Assembly: GCA_947683625.1 (NCBI GenBank)
Contig: CANTUR010000425.1
Location: 434,001-498,000 of the forward strand
Source: Mallotus nudiflorus
Lineage: Eukaryota > Streptophyta > Magnoliopsida > Malpighiales > Euphorbiaceae
DNA: 64,000 nt
Direction: 5' to 3'
Shown one piece after another: positions 45,974 to 57,400 of the stretch (its first letter is position 1; each line of letters opens with the position of its first letter). Below the pieces are notes generated by a model. It had not been told where the DNA came from. It saw only the letters and a program-made list of their open reading frames with translations, and did not search any database. The position numbers were made by a program, and so were the translations under genes.

Positions 45974-48099
45974 TCAAAAATAAGAAGTCATTGATGAGGA
46001 TTGGGTTGGCTTCTTGAATACATCAAACTCTACTTTTTCTTTTCTAATCTCTAAAGTAATTTTTCCATGTTTGACATTAATAATTGCACTAGTGGTAGTA
46101 AGGAAAGGACACCCTAAAATGATTGCAATTTTAAGGTCCTCTTTCATCTCTAAGATGATAAAATCTCTTGGCACATAGTAATCTCCAACTTTAATGAGCA
46201 CATCTTCTAGGATTCCATAAGGATAGAGGATGGACCCATCTGCTAGCTATAGTGACACCATTATTGGTTGTGGCTTACTAATGTTTAGGCATCTACAAAA
46301 AGAGAGAGGCATTATGCTCATACTTGCACCTAAATCACATAAACATTTCCAATAGTACAAGGGATAGTGATACTCCATGGGTCCTTAAGCTTTTGTGAAA
46401 GCTTATTTTGAATTACTCCACTGCATTCCTCAAGAATAGGAATGGTTTCATAATCCTCCCACTTTTGCTTGTATGAAATAATGTCTTTAAGGAACTTTGC
46501 CTAGGCGAGCATCATGTTGATCACATCCAAAATTGGTATATTGAGCTTGAGCTATTGGAATGCCTTCAAAAACTTTCTAAAATGCTTGTCATTTTTGCTA
46601 TTTTGTTGCCTTTGAGGGAAGGGGAGTGGCTGAGTGATAGTTTTAGGCACCTCTTCTTTCTTTGATTCCCTTTTTCAATGTGTTCCTTTTATCTGTTTCT
46701 CTTCCTTGTAAGTATCTTTTACAACCCCTTCTTCTTCCTTTATGATTCCCACCTCGGGTAGTTACTTTCCACTTCAAAGCATTATTGCATTCACATGCTC
46801 TCTTGGGTTCTCGAGTTAACTTGAAAGTTTATTCGGTTGTCAAAAATTATAGGTACTAACTTGTGAAATAATTTAATTCTCTAACATCTTTTCATGAGCA
46901 AAAAGTTGACTAATTTGAGATGTTTGGGCTATAAATTGAGATGCAACGTGAGATGTTAGATTCATGATAGCCTCATTTTGCTCCTCTTGAACTTTAAGAA
47001 ACTTTTCCATAATGCTCTTAAGGTTAGGTTTATTCTTGTGTTATTGATGGAAAGTATTCTTTTATTGGAAGCCAGGTAGAGGCTACTTGAATCCTTGGTT
47101 GGCGTCTTGCACTCCTCCTTAATTAGACCATGAAAAATTAGGGTGATTGTACCATCCCGGATTGTATATATTGAAGTAGGGATTTCCTTGATTTCTTTAA
47201 AAGGTATTGAGAGCGTTGAGTTGCTCAATTGAATGATTTTTAAAAGTGAAACCCCTTTGGCACTCTATAGTTGAGTGACCTCCTCTACAATATTCATAAG
47301 AGTAAATAGACATTAGGTTTGGTACCTTGGTTGAAGCCTTTAATTATTTTGTAAGCATGTTAATTTTTGCATTTAGAAGGTTCTAACCATCCACTTCATG
47401 CATTCCTTCAACTCTCTTTAGTGCACTTCTTTCTCCTTTTAATTGATAATTATTAGATGCCATAGTCTTAAGTAAGTTATATGCATCATCGGGCGTCTTG
47501 CTCATGAATAAGCATTGAGCTGTAGCATCTATGGTAATCCTCATTGGCTCGATGAGTCCTTGGTAGAAAGTTTATATGAGCAGCCATTATGGAACTCCAT
47601 GATATAAGTATTGATGTTGCAAGTCCTTGAATCGCTTCCATGCCTCATATAAAGATTAACCATTATGTTGGGTGAAACTTGTGATTTCTTGTCTAAACTT
47701 AGTTGTCTTGCCCAGTGGAAAGTACTTGCCTAATAATGTCTTTGATAACAAGTCCCAAGAGGTGATGGACTGTGGTGCTAGATAGTACAACCATAACTTG
47801 GCTTTATCCCTCAAAGAGAAAGGGAATAGTCTAAGTTTTATTGCATCCGGACTAACCCCATTCATCTTGAAAGTGTCACAAATCTTTAAAAACTGAGCTA
47901 AATGGGTATTAGGATCCTCACTTGGGAGACCTCCAAATTGAAATTATGAAACCATTTGAATAATTGTTGGTTTAATCTCAAAGGTGTTAGCATCCACTTT
48001 TGGCTTCACAATGCTATTTAAGTTGTCTCTGGGATTAGGCATCGTATACCCTTTAAGAGCACGATTCCTAACTTGCTACGTCGCTTGATCTTCAGTCAT
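45974..48099 (-). pseudogene. Athila-type gag-protease
   Basis: ATG at 48099 (MTEDQAT). The retrotransposon gag domain reads MNGVSPDAIKLRLFPFSLRD, KAKLWLYYLAPQSITSWDLL, FRQEITSFTQHNG, then SLYEAWKRFKDLQHQYLYHG. A zinc-knuckle-like EYCRGGHSTIEC follows at about 47280. NPYFNIYNPGW and HPNFSWSN are typical of the family. The protease active site reads CDLGASMSIMPLS, and the region ends in the frame 46201-45974 with ILGCPFLTTTSAIINVKHGK. Many stops replace W or Q. Gag packages the RNA; the protease matures it. Confidence 0.85.
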
Positions 48100-48304
48100 T
48101 GTTTGCTTGTCTTTTGTGCGCTTTTCCTTTCAGTTCTTTTTGCACGACTTCTTAATTTCAAGATGGATCTTCTCTAAATTGATTCCTTGAGATCGAGTAT
48201 TCATATACTAACAAATCTCCTGAAAAATCAATAAACAAAACAAGTAAGATATAAAAAAATACTACTATAAGAAAAGTGAAAAATTGAATTAATATCAGTA
48301 TTAT

Positions 48305-48325
48305 CAATCCCCGGTAACAGCACCA
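48305..48325 (-). other. Athila-type primer-binding site
   Basis: Minus strand TGGTGCTGTTACCGGGGATT, close to the Athila site TGGCGCCGTTGCCGGGGATT, 6 nt from the LTR. Confidence 0.85.
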
Positions 48326-48331
48326 AAAACT

Positions 48332-49629
48332 TGTTGCGTTCAAAACCCACAAGCACATGAATCGTGATTGCATTATAAAGTGTTATCATTCCCACAAGGA
48401 TTGGATATTGAATATCAATATTCCTATTTATGATCTTAGCTATTAAATCAAATAAAAGTGATTAAATAAATAAAATATAAAGCAAAGCAAATTAAACTAA
48501 GAGAAAATCAAATAATTAAAATATAGAGCTTAGGTTTAGTTTTATTATTCCAATCAGATCATAAACTCTTAAACAAATTAAACAATGATTTTAGTTAAGG
48601 GTAATTGTTCTAAAATACCTAAAGACTCTCTCAAGTTCAATTAATCATGCCAAGATTAAAGTTTAACATACTCTCATGAATAAGAAATTAATCCTAACTC
48701 ATTAAGCTTCTTAACAATTTTTTACCCCCAAAAAGTTCGCCTACTATCGTGGTCAAGTGATTTAAGTCCTATAAGTGTTAAGCGAATAAATTTTCCTAAC
48801 TCTCATTGGTTAATTTACCCATAAAACATGCAAACAAGCTGGCAAAAAATGAAAGCATACATTGAGCGTAACTCATAGAATTAATTGAAAATCAAATTAA
48901 TAAAATTTGTGTTCAATCGCATCATAAAATAGCTACTTCTAACCTAAACTTTAAAAAAAGTTTAGTCACACATAATTGTAGCAAAAAACACAAACAAATT
49001 AAAAGAATAAAAGATGATGAAGAAGAAAAAATGAATAAATCTTTTGAATCTTGCGACTCCTCTTCAATTTTTGGCTTAAGGATTGCTCCCCGAATATAGA
49101 ATCAATCCACCAATACACCTTTTAGCATCCCCTTTTATAGAAAAGCACTTGATAGAAAACTTGATTGCCCTTAAATTCCTTTTCCTTTTTGAGTAGGAAA
49201 ATCTTCCATTTGCTTTAACGTGGCATTGACATGACCGTGCTGAAGTGGTGTCGCGTTGTAACTCTTCGACACTGCTTTAACACCATTTCAGCATGGACGT
49301 ACTTCACTTCAAATCAAGATTCCAAGTCCTTAAACGGTTTCAATACGGTTTCAACAAGGGAACAACATCGAATGCACACCCCCATGCTCAAGCTATGTCG
49401 TCTAATCCTTTAACTTTTTAGAATTCTTTGCTAAATCTCTTACAAAAAGAGAAACATCAATCAAATACTTAAACAAAACTCTTTATTTAATTATAATTAA
49501 ACAAAAAATAATAAAATTCTAAAATGAAAATATTTCCTAATTAACCTAAAATCTACCCAATTAATATTATTTATTATTTCAAAAGTCATTAAAATTCAAC
49601 TTATAAATATATAAATATTGCTCACGTCA
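48332..49629 (-). repeat. Athila-type 5' LTR
   Basis: TGTTGCGTTC to CTCACGTCA on the plus strand, collinear with the 42945 copy with scattered substitutions and small deletions. Confidence 0.85.
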
Positions 49630-50640
49630 CGTATAGAATGTCAAATGCCAGCTGAAAGTAACGAGCTATTGTCTCAAATGTCCAAGAGTGACCTTAGTAG
49701 CTGCTAGCTTATTAGCAACATGAATCCTGAGCTGGCGCATGTAAGAACAGTACTCTCTCTCTCACACTTCTCTTTTGTAATGTTTTTGCTCAATTTTATA
49801 TGCAGTGGTGAATGATGATTGATTGTAAGTATAATCTTAACAATGATTTCACTTCCATGTACTTTTTTTATTCTACGAATGTTTACGTTAGAATGATTAG
49901 ACAGTCCCGTCTCTTTAGATGTATCTTTTTATAAGCACAACAAATAATTTATATTATGTTTCATCACTAGAGGCTGCTTAGAGACGTTATTGCTACCTGT
50001 ACGGGGATGCTCGCGCTCGCACTCCCACATGCACATGCACGGCAACAAGGGCAAGGGTCTGGGTCTTTCAGGACTGAGATGGGCATTAGTCAGCAACCAA
50101 GAAAGTGTTGCGACAAAAACCAAAAGCCCGGAGATGGCTATTAGGGACCATATCTTAAAAAAAGACATCCAATCCAAAATATGGGCTGCTTAGACCTTGG
50201 GTTGGGTCTATCAATCTGTCGACACAAATTTCACACATGAAGACAAAAGTGCCTAATGCTAACACTAAACGTACCTAATTATAGTTCTATTTCTAAACTC
50301 ATACTATTTGGCACTTTTGTCTTCATTGGAGAAATTGGTGTGGGCGTCGTCCATACGTATGTTTTTGCCTCTTTGCTCCTCCTTTTGAACAGAAAGAAAC
50401 CTCCAAAAAGGAAAGCAGCTTCTAAACTCAACTGCCCAACCAAAACAAATTTATCAAACACCTAACTAGAAGTGATCAAAGTCTTAATTTTTATTAGTGA
50501 CATTCCAATAAGTACTTCTAACTTATGAAATAGCAATATAATGATTAACCACTAACGAAAATTACTAATTAGTACAAACATTTGTTAAACAAATGGAGTG
50601 TGCAAAGAGTTCACGCGAGTCGCCTTCTTTAAGCTAAAGG
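49630..50640. other. Intergenic DNA upstream of NYC1
   Basis: No gene was recognised. A GC-richer stretch (49985-50190) has frames on both strands without family resemblance. A 16-bp inverted repeat lies at 50238-50253 / 50310-50325 (TGAAGACAAAAGTGCC and its complement). Confidence 0.5.
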
Positions 50641-50692
50641 AAGAAGAGAAACAAGACAGACGTTGGGCTAGGAAGACACAGACCCACAAAGC

Positions 50693-50700
50693 CACGTGTC
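50693..50700 (+). promoter_or_regulatory. G-box/ABRE CACGTGTC in the NYC1 promoter
   Basis: CCACGTGTCG contains the palindromic G-box CACGTG and a complete ABRE (ACGTGTC), 279 bp before the start codon. A second ACGT core (ACGTGTGG) is at 50730-50737. Arabidopsis NYC1 is known to be activated through such sites by ABA- and dark/senescence-related bZIP and PIF factors; their use here is inferred. Confidence 0.65.
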
Positions 50701-50978
50701 GATAACAACACAAAGATGAGGTTGCTTTAACGTGTGGCCATCACAATTCTCTCCCCATATGCCCATATCAAGATCGCTAAATCCAAACCCTCTTCAGCTC
50801 TATTAATCTCTAAAGATATTTGATTCAATTTTTCATTTTGTATACGTCATTTTATAGAACTTCTGCTAACAAGATAATTAAGCAAACCTGATATCCAGAA
50901 CAAACGATTCCATCCACCCCCAAAAACATTGGAGCTAACCCCTTACATGAACTATCCAGGTTCAGCTTAGTTTTAGCC

Positions 50979-53900
50979 ATGGCAGCTACAATTACTAAGC
51001 TTCACATATACCCACAAAGCTTTGACCATTTTGCTTTTAGTAAACATCAGAGAAGTGGGTTACTCAGGCCAGGCTTTTCATGGGCAGGTCTTGGGGGTGG
51101 GGTAAAGTGCAGGTCCTTTAGGTCTGAGGACGGAAGGGAAGCAGAAGTGGGAAAGAAAGGGAAAGAAAGTCAGAGAAAGTTTAAGAAAAACAAGATTAAA
51201 TTGAAAAAGGAAGATGGGTTTTTGAATATTTTGAAAGATGCTGTTTCTGGGTTTGGGAGGCCTGATTCTTACTCAAAAGAGGAACATAGTAAAGCAGTAG
51301 CTAAATTGGAAGAAGTTTTCTCATCTGTGAGTTCTATATTTGATTAATTTTGTTATGTGCTCATTTATGTATTTTGTGTTTTAGTAATTCTGTAAGCTTG
51401 TGTATGCGTTTTCAGTTAAATTCTTAATATTTCTGTTGATAGAATTAAAGAAGGAAAAAAATCCTAAATTTTTAATTTTGACACTACTAGCGTAGCCTTG
51501 ATGAGCTTTAGTATAATTATTTAGCTTGTAAGATTTTTTTTCTTATTGTAATAAAATGAGATTAGTTTGAGTAATTAGTTCCTATGCAGCAAGATTTATT
51601 ACTGATTGTTTCATGAACAGTCGAGTATTTGGTTCTTGGTCATAATTTGGACAAATACAGGTTTATTTACAGGTATTATTTGTCTTTTATGGTCCAGATT
51701 GCAATGCAAATTGGAAGATATATTGTAACCATGATGAGCACTGGGGTGATACTTGCGGTTGGTTTTCAATTGTCAGGTGAGCAAATATGCATGCCAACAT
51801 ATTGAGGATAGTGTGCATGAGCCTGATGCATTCATGATACCAGAAACATGTGAAATTAAATAGTTGTGCAATTTTTGGTGAAGGTGGAGACAGTCAGATG
51901 AATACGCTTATTTGGTATAGCTGGCTTGGAGGAATTATTATTGGAACTATGATTGGTGCGAACATGGTTTTAGATGAACATTGTCGAGCTGGTCCACGTA
52001 ATGTTGTCATTACTGGAAGGTATTCCTTCATCTGCAGGCTTCATGAAGTAGTTAGTTAAGGCAAGCTGTGTGTTGTTTTGTTTTTGCAATTTAACAGATG
52101 ATAGGAATTGCAGGCTGGCAGCATCCTTTTGATGCTTAAACAAAATACATCTAATTGTTGCTTTATTTATTTTCGGAAGCCATGAAAAAGTTATTGTTTC
52201 ACTAGAAATTATGGTGTGTGGTGTGTAATCTACTTTGGCCTAGAAATGCTGCAAATGAATTTGGAATATGGAGGATTAATCCTTTATGCTCTTTTGCAAT
52301 GCTTAAACTTGCTGGTTTAGTACAAGGGGACTCGGAAAGGCACTTGCTCGAGAATTTCTTTTGTCTGGTGACCATGTGGTTGTTGCTTCACGAAGGTTGA
52401 ATACAGAATCATGATATTTGTTTTTTTTGTGGATTTTTAATTTCTGTCTCGATATTATTTTCGTACTCACAGCTCCTCATCCACGTTTGGGTATTTGTGA
52501 AGGCAGTCCTGAATCTGTAGACATGACAATTAGAGAGCTGCAGGAGAACCTCAATGAAGGAATGGTGACCACCAATAGTTTATCTAACACAAATCTGGCA
52601 CATGCAAAAGTGGTTGGTGTAGCTTGTGATGTTTGCAAACCTTCTGATGTGCAAAAATTGGCAAATTTTGCTGTCAAAGAATTTGGTTCTATTGACATAT
52701 GGGTGAGCAATTCAGCCTCTGTTGAAGCTTCTAACTTGCAGTTTTTTTAATAATCGCAGTAATTTACATCCTAATTGATAAGCATTGTTCATTGAGAATT
52801 TATACGTGTCTCAGCAACAGTTAATGATCTTTTGTTGCATGCCAACACCAGAACTTGTCGCTATCTTTTAGTTATCAGAAAGAATAAATCTCATGTGTGT
52901 GGTCCTGGTTATTGTGAAAACATATATGAAGTTATTGTTGTTTACTTGCATTGTAATTTATCTTTCAACATGGAGCAGATAAACAATGCTGGCGCAAACA
53001 AAGGATTCAGACCCTTGCTGCAGTTTAGTGATGAAGATATTAACCAGGTACTTGATATGTGACAAGTAGTTGAAAATTTTCACTTTAGTGTTGAGTTTAG
53101 ATATTGTCATGTCTAAAACTTTGCTTTCTATGTGTGTGAATGCACATGGAACAATAAGGATCTTGTTTTCATTCTTTCCTATGCAGTTTACATGATATGA
53201 TATTATTTTATTTAATTTGTTTTTATTATTATTATTATTACTACTGCTACTATGCAAGTTGAGTAGCTTGTTTTGATGGTTTTATCTTAGATTGTCTCAA
53301 CAAATTTGGTTGGATCTATTCTTTGCACTCGAGAAGCAATGCGGGTGATGGTGAACCAGCCTAAAGGAGGGCACATTTTCAACATGGATGGTGCTGGTTC
53401 TGGGGGATCTAGCACCCCTCTTACAGCTGTGTAAGTTATTGCTTATGGAAGTGGCATATTGTAGCCATGTAGGCAGAAGCTGAAAGTTTTCATCTGGATT
53501 TTTTATGATTGTTCTTGAAAGTCTTGTCAACTTCACTATGTCCAGAATCTGGTTGTTGTTAATGATGCTAACTGCAGTTTATATTCTTAAATTTGTAGTT
53601 ATGGGTCAACAAAATGTGGTCTTAGACAACTTCAAGCCTCACTTTTGAAAGAGTGTAAAAGATCTAAAGTTGGGGTGCATACAGCATCTCCAGGCATGGT
53701 CCTTACGGATTTGCTTTTGAGGTATATGATTGCATCTTTATTTATTAAATATAGTTGCTTTGCCATTCTAGGAACTCATTGTTTTGGAAGGGTATAATGG
53801 CCTTTTACATTGGCTAGTGGCATGATTTACTTGAGAATAGTTGTGGATGGTGCTATGATTCTCTCCCTTTTCCAAATAACCTGAATTTTGGAGCACCTAG

Positions 53901-54490
53901 TTCATGAAAATGGTAATTTTTTTATGGTTAAATTATACTTACATTCCATGGTGTATGTGGCCTTTCTTTGCAGTGGTTCAACTCTAAAAAATAAGCAAAT
54001 GTTCAACATCATCTGTGAGCTTCCTGAGACTGTTGCTAGAACTTTAGTTCCACGGATGCGAGTTGTGAAGGGAACAGGGAAAGCCATCAATTACTTGACC
54101 CCTCCTAGGATAATACTTGCTTTGGTCACTGCATGGCTGCGGCGAGGGCGCTGGTTTGATGACCAGGTAAATATTGATATCTTGAAGGAATTTCTTATAG
54201 ACAACAGCTACAGAAAAGCAGACTTAATAATGTAGAGTAATTTCCTCCCAACTAGTTAATTATGCTTTTAGGCAATAACTTATTCTTTGCATATAATCTT
54301 GTAGGGAAGGGCATTATATGCAGCTGAGGCAGACCGACTCCGTAACTGGGCTGAAAACCGAGCTCAGTTTTCCTTCACAGATGCAATGGAGATGTATGCA
54401 GAAAATACTTGGGTGTCTGTGTTTTCACTTTCCGTTGTATGTGCCTTCATAATTCTTTCCAGCACAGCCAGTACTTTTCCTGGCACCTGA
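50979..54490 (+). CDS. NYC1: Chlorophyll b reductase NYC1, complete, ten exons
   Basis: Exons 50979-51326, 51698-51776, 51884-52019, 52321-52395, 52507-52702, 52979-53047, 53291-53430, 53599-53721, 53974-54166 and 54305-54490. All introns are GT-AG, and the sum is 1545 nt, or 514 residues (Arabidopsis NYC1: 496). The N-terminus is a basic, Ser-rich chloroplast transit region. Two membrane segments follow (IGRYIVTMMSTGVILAVGFQ and WLGGIIIGTMIGANMVL). Then comes a short-chain dehydrogenase fold with the NAD(P)-binding TGSTRGLG, NNAG (INNAGANKGF) and the catalytic YGSTK. A third membrane segment (WVSVFSLSVVCAFIILSS) is near the end, with stop TGA 54488-54490. The enzyme reduces chlorophyll b to 7-hydroxymethyl chlorophyll a in thylakoids, the first step of chlorophyll b loss in senescence and seed maturation, working with NOL. 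No defect seen. Confidence 0.97.
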
Positions 54491-57400
54491 GTCCTGGCAG
54501 TACATATGCAGTCATCTGCGGAGCCTACAAAACATTTGCGGTCCAACGAAATGTAAATATACGGCTCAAACCAGACACTGTATGATTTATCTACGTGCAA
54601 AGGTAGGGGTTAGGGTACTACTACTTAAACTAGCGCTCAGCTGTTTTAGATCACGAGCGTAGGTGATTTATTAACTACCTGTATACCATGTCAGGAGCTC
54701 CGTAGGCACATTTAAGTAGAGCAAATCTCAATTAGATGAACAAAATATTTCATTCTTAATGAAGCATACTCAGCTGGAAATGGAATGCTTGTAATTGTGT
54801 TTGTCAATGTAATGCCTTGGCTTCCTTCATGAAACTGTATTGAAATTCAATTCAATGGTTTGTGTACGCTCATTGAAAATTTTTTTGCATGGCCGCCCGC
54901 ATAGTCTATTGGACCAAAAGACATAGGTTTGGTGAAATTCATCTTGTGCTGTACTGGGATATGGTTTAAATGCGATTTAAAGTAGCCAATACTCGGCCTC
55001 TGATCGAGTAGCTCAGTTCTTAAATTTGTCTTGGTTTATCAAAATTATTAGGCCTAATACATATGTAGTCTCTATCTTTTATAAGATTCTCTCATCAACT
55101 TACAAAATAATTATATAAATACTTAAAACTTACTAAAAATAAGATTTATCAATATTTTTCGTTTTCGAATATAATTTTTTAAATTGAAATGAAACTGCTT
55201 AATATCTGAACTAGATGAAAAAGTGTTTATAAGTAATATTTTCAGCAAGTTAATATATTAAATTGATTAATTTATAAATTGAAAAAGGTAAACTGATAAA
55301 ATATAAAATTTCAAGAGGCCGCAATAAATTATTTTCTCTTTTCTTAAAATGAAGACATTGGAAAAGCCATGGTAATTATATTAATCAGCCACTATAATTA
55401 ACCATGATTAAGATATTTAACATTCTTTAAGGAGATGATTCAGATATTCTAAGAATCGATCGCTTTTACACCTTAAAATTCATCTAATCAGACCATGTTA
55501 GAAGCCGACGGCTGAAAGTAAAGGTGCCATATGTCAATATTCTGAACTCCTTTGTCATGTTACTAAAAAGCTTTGTGCTAAGTTTCATAACTTTACATAT
55601 AGAAAAAAAAAAAATTCATTATAATTTTTTTATTATCTTATGAAATATTATTCTCTCATTGATATTATGTTTAAATTTACCAACAAATACTTTACATATA
55701 TTTCTATAATTTTTTTCTATCTTGACATTTGTTAAATATTTAATATTTAAATAGAAAGTACTATAGTTTATTCAATAAAATTTTTTATTTTTAATCATCT
55801 CTATTTCGTTTGTTTTCTTTTATTTTTTTATCTAATATATTTATACTTCAAATCTGTTTTTTTTTTTTTTATTCTTTAAATTTTTTTGATGAAGTTTTTA
55901 ATACCTTTTTATGGGATTTTGTTGGCTATTTTTTATAAATTTTATATTTTTCTTCATTGTGAAAATTTTGTTGATACATATGCAATCAAACTTATTTAAA
56001 AACTAGATAGTCAACTTATAATTAATCAATGCCACAAAAAGGAGTATACATGGAGTGTCAAATTGCAAAATAAAATAGCTATATCAGCGCCATCAAAGAA
56101 TAACAATGAAAAGTTTTATAATTAAGACTCCATTTAGTTGGGGAAAATATTTTGTCTTTACAAGAAAATATTTTTCTATATTTGGTTGCAACACTAAAAA
56201 AGATAATAAATAAATAGAGAAGATATTAAAAAATAAAAAGAAATGTAATAAATAATGAGAGAAAACATTAAAAAAGGTATTGAAAAATGTTTTCATTCCC
56301 GTTTTTTCTTATTTTGAAGTAATTTTTATTTAACTAGTACATTATTTTTTTATTTATTTTCCCTAGATAATCTAAACACTGAAAAATAAGAGAAAGAAAA
56401 ATATTTTCCGCAAACAAATGGGGTCTAAATAAGAGTTTATTTGGATATTTTTTAATTATATTATTCATTTATTTAATTTTTAATAACAAAAAAAAATATT
56501 TCTATAAAAAATATTTACTAGTATAGACATTAAACAAAGGTGAAATAATATTCTGAAATTAGTTGGATCCTACACTAGAAAACAAATGAATAGAAAACAT
56601 GATAAAGATTTCATGGGAGACAGGTTGAACAGGTAACTGATTATGAAAAATATTTGGCTTTCAGTCAGAAAGGCGAATGTCATGCCACTAATTATGAAAT
56701 GTTTTTCCTTTTAATAATGACAATCCCATGTGACTGATTCTCTCCTGTCTCCATGCCCCATCTTCTCATCTTCAGCCCCTCTTCCTAAGCTATTAAAATT
56801 CTAACCCAAAATTCTTGCCACTAATACTATTGTATTTTGTCTAAAGAAAAAGAAGAAAGAAAAAACTTGTCATTTATTGTTAGATTCAAGTTATAGCTAA
56901 TTAAATATTGTGTTCTCATTAGCTAACCAATGTAATAACGGTGTACTTATTTTACAACGCTAACAATTCAAATGAAAAATCGAAACATTAATATCTAATT
57001 TTTCATAGCATTAAAAAGAATTTTAAAAAATCAAATTGTACATACGAAGATATAGAAACACGAAAAATGAGAATATAGATAAAAAAAATGAATTATAATT
57101 GAAATATCCATTTTATAAATTGAAGCTTCAATATAATTAAGATATAAAAAAAATTCCTATAAATTGAAGTATTGGTGAAATGTAGCGTTTCACAAAAGCA
57201 ACATAGGCTGTAAAAGAGCTCAGCAGTATATATAGTGGGAGTGTGTTCATGTGCAAATAGGCTTGCCATTTGAGAGATGTCGAGCAAAATCGTCAAAGTT
57301 TAATCTGTTTTACCGTGTAAATGAGTTCGCGGACTCATTTAATTACATATATGATACAAATAAAATACAGACATGTTACTATGTTAGTGGATAAAATGCA

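Larger units (their letters stand above)
42945..49629 (-). mobile_element. Athila-lineage gag-only LTR element (TR-GAG type), 6.7 kb
   Basis: Two collinear LTRs (42945-44253 and 48332-49629), flanked by GGTAT and CGTAT (4 of 5 identical). On the minus strand: 5' LTR, primer site 48325-48305, gag and protease 48099-45974, then about 1.7 kb without RT, RNase H or integrase, polypurine tract and 3' LTR. It would need enzymes in trans, as described for plant TR-GAG elements. Confidence 0.85.

Noticed and set aside
49929..50193. Possible small membrane protein or short gene on either strand
   Set aside because: Frames open on both strands of a slightly GC-richer stretch; no family features, no splice context and no start context.
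55040..55340. Transposon with inverted ends near AGGCCTAATACATATGTAGT
   Set aside because: The supposed ends do not pair convincingly.
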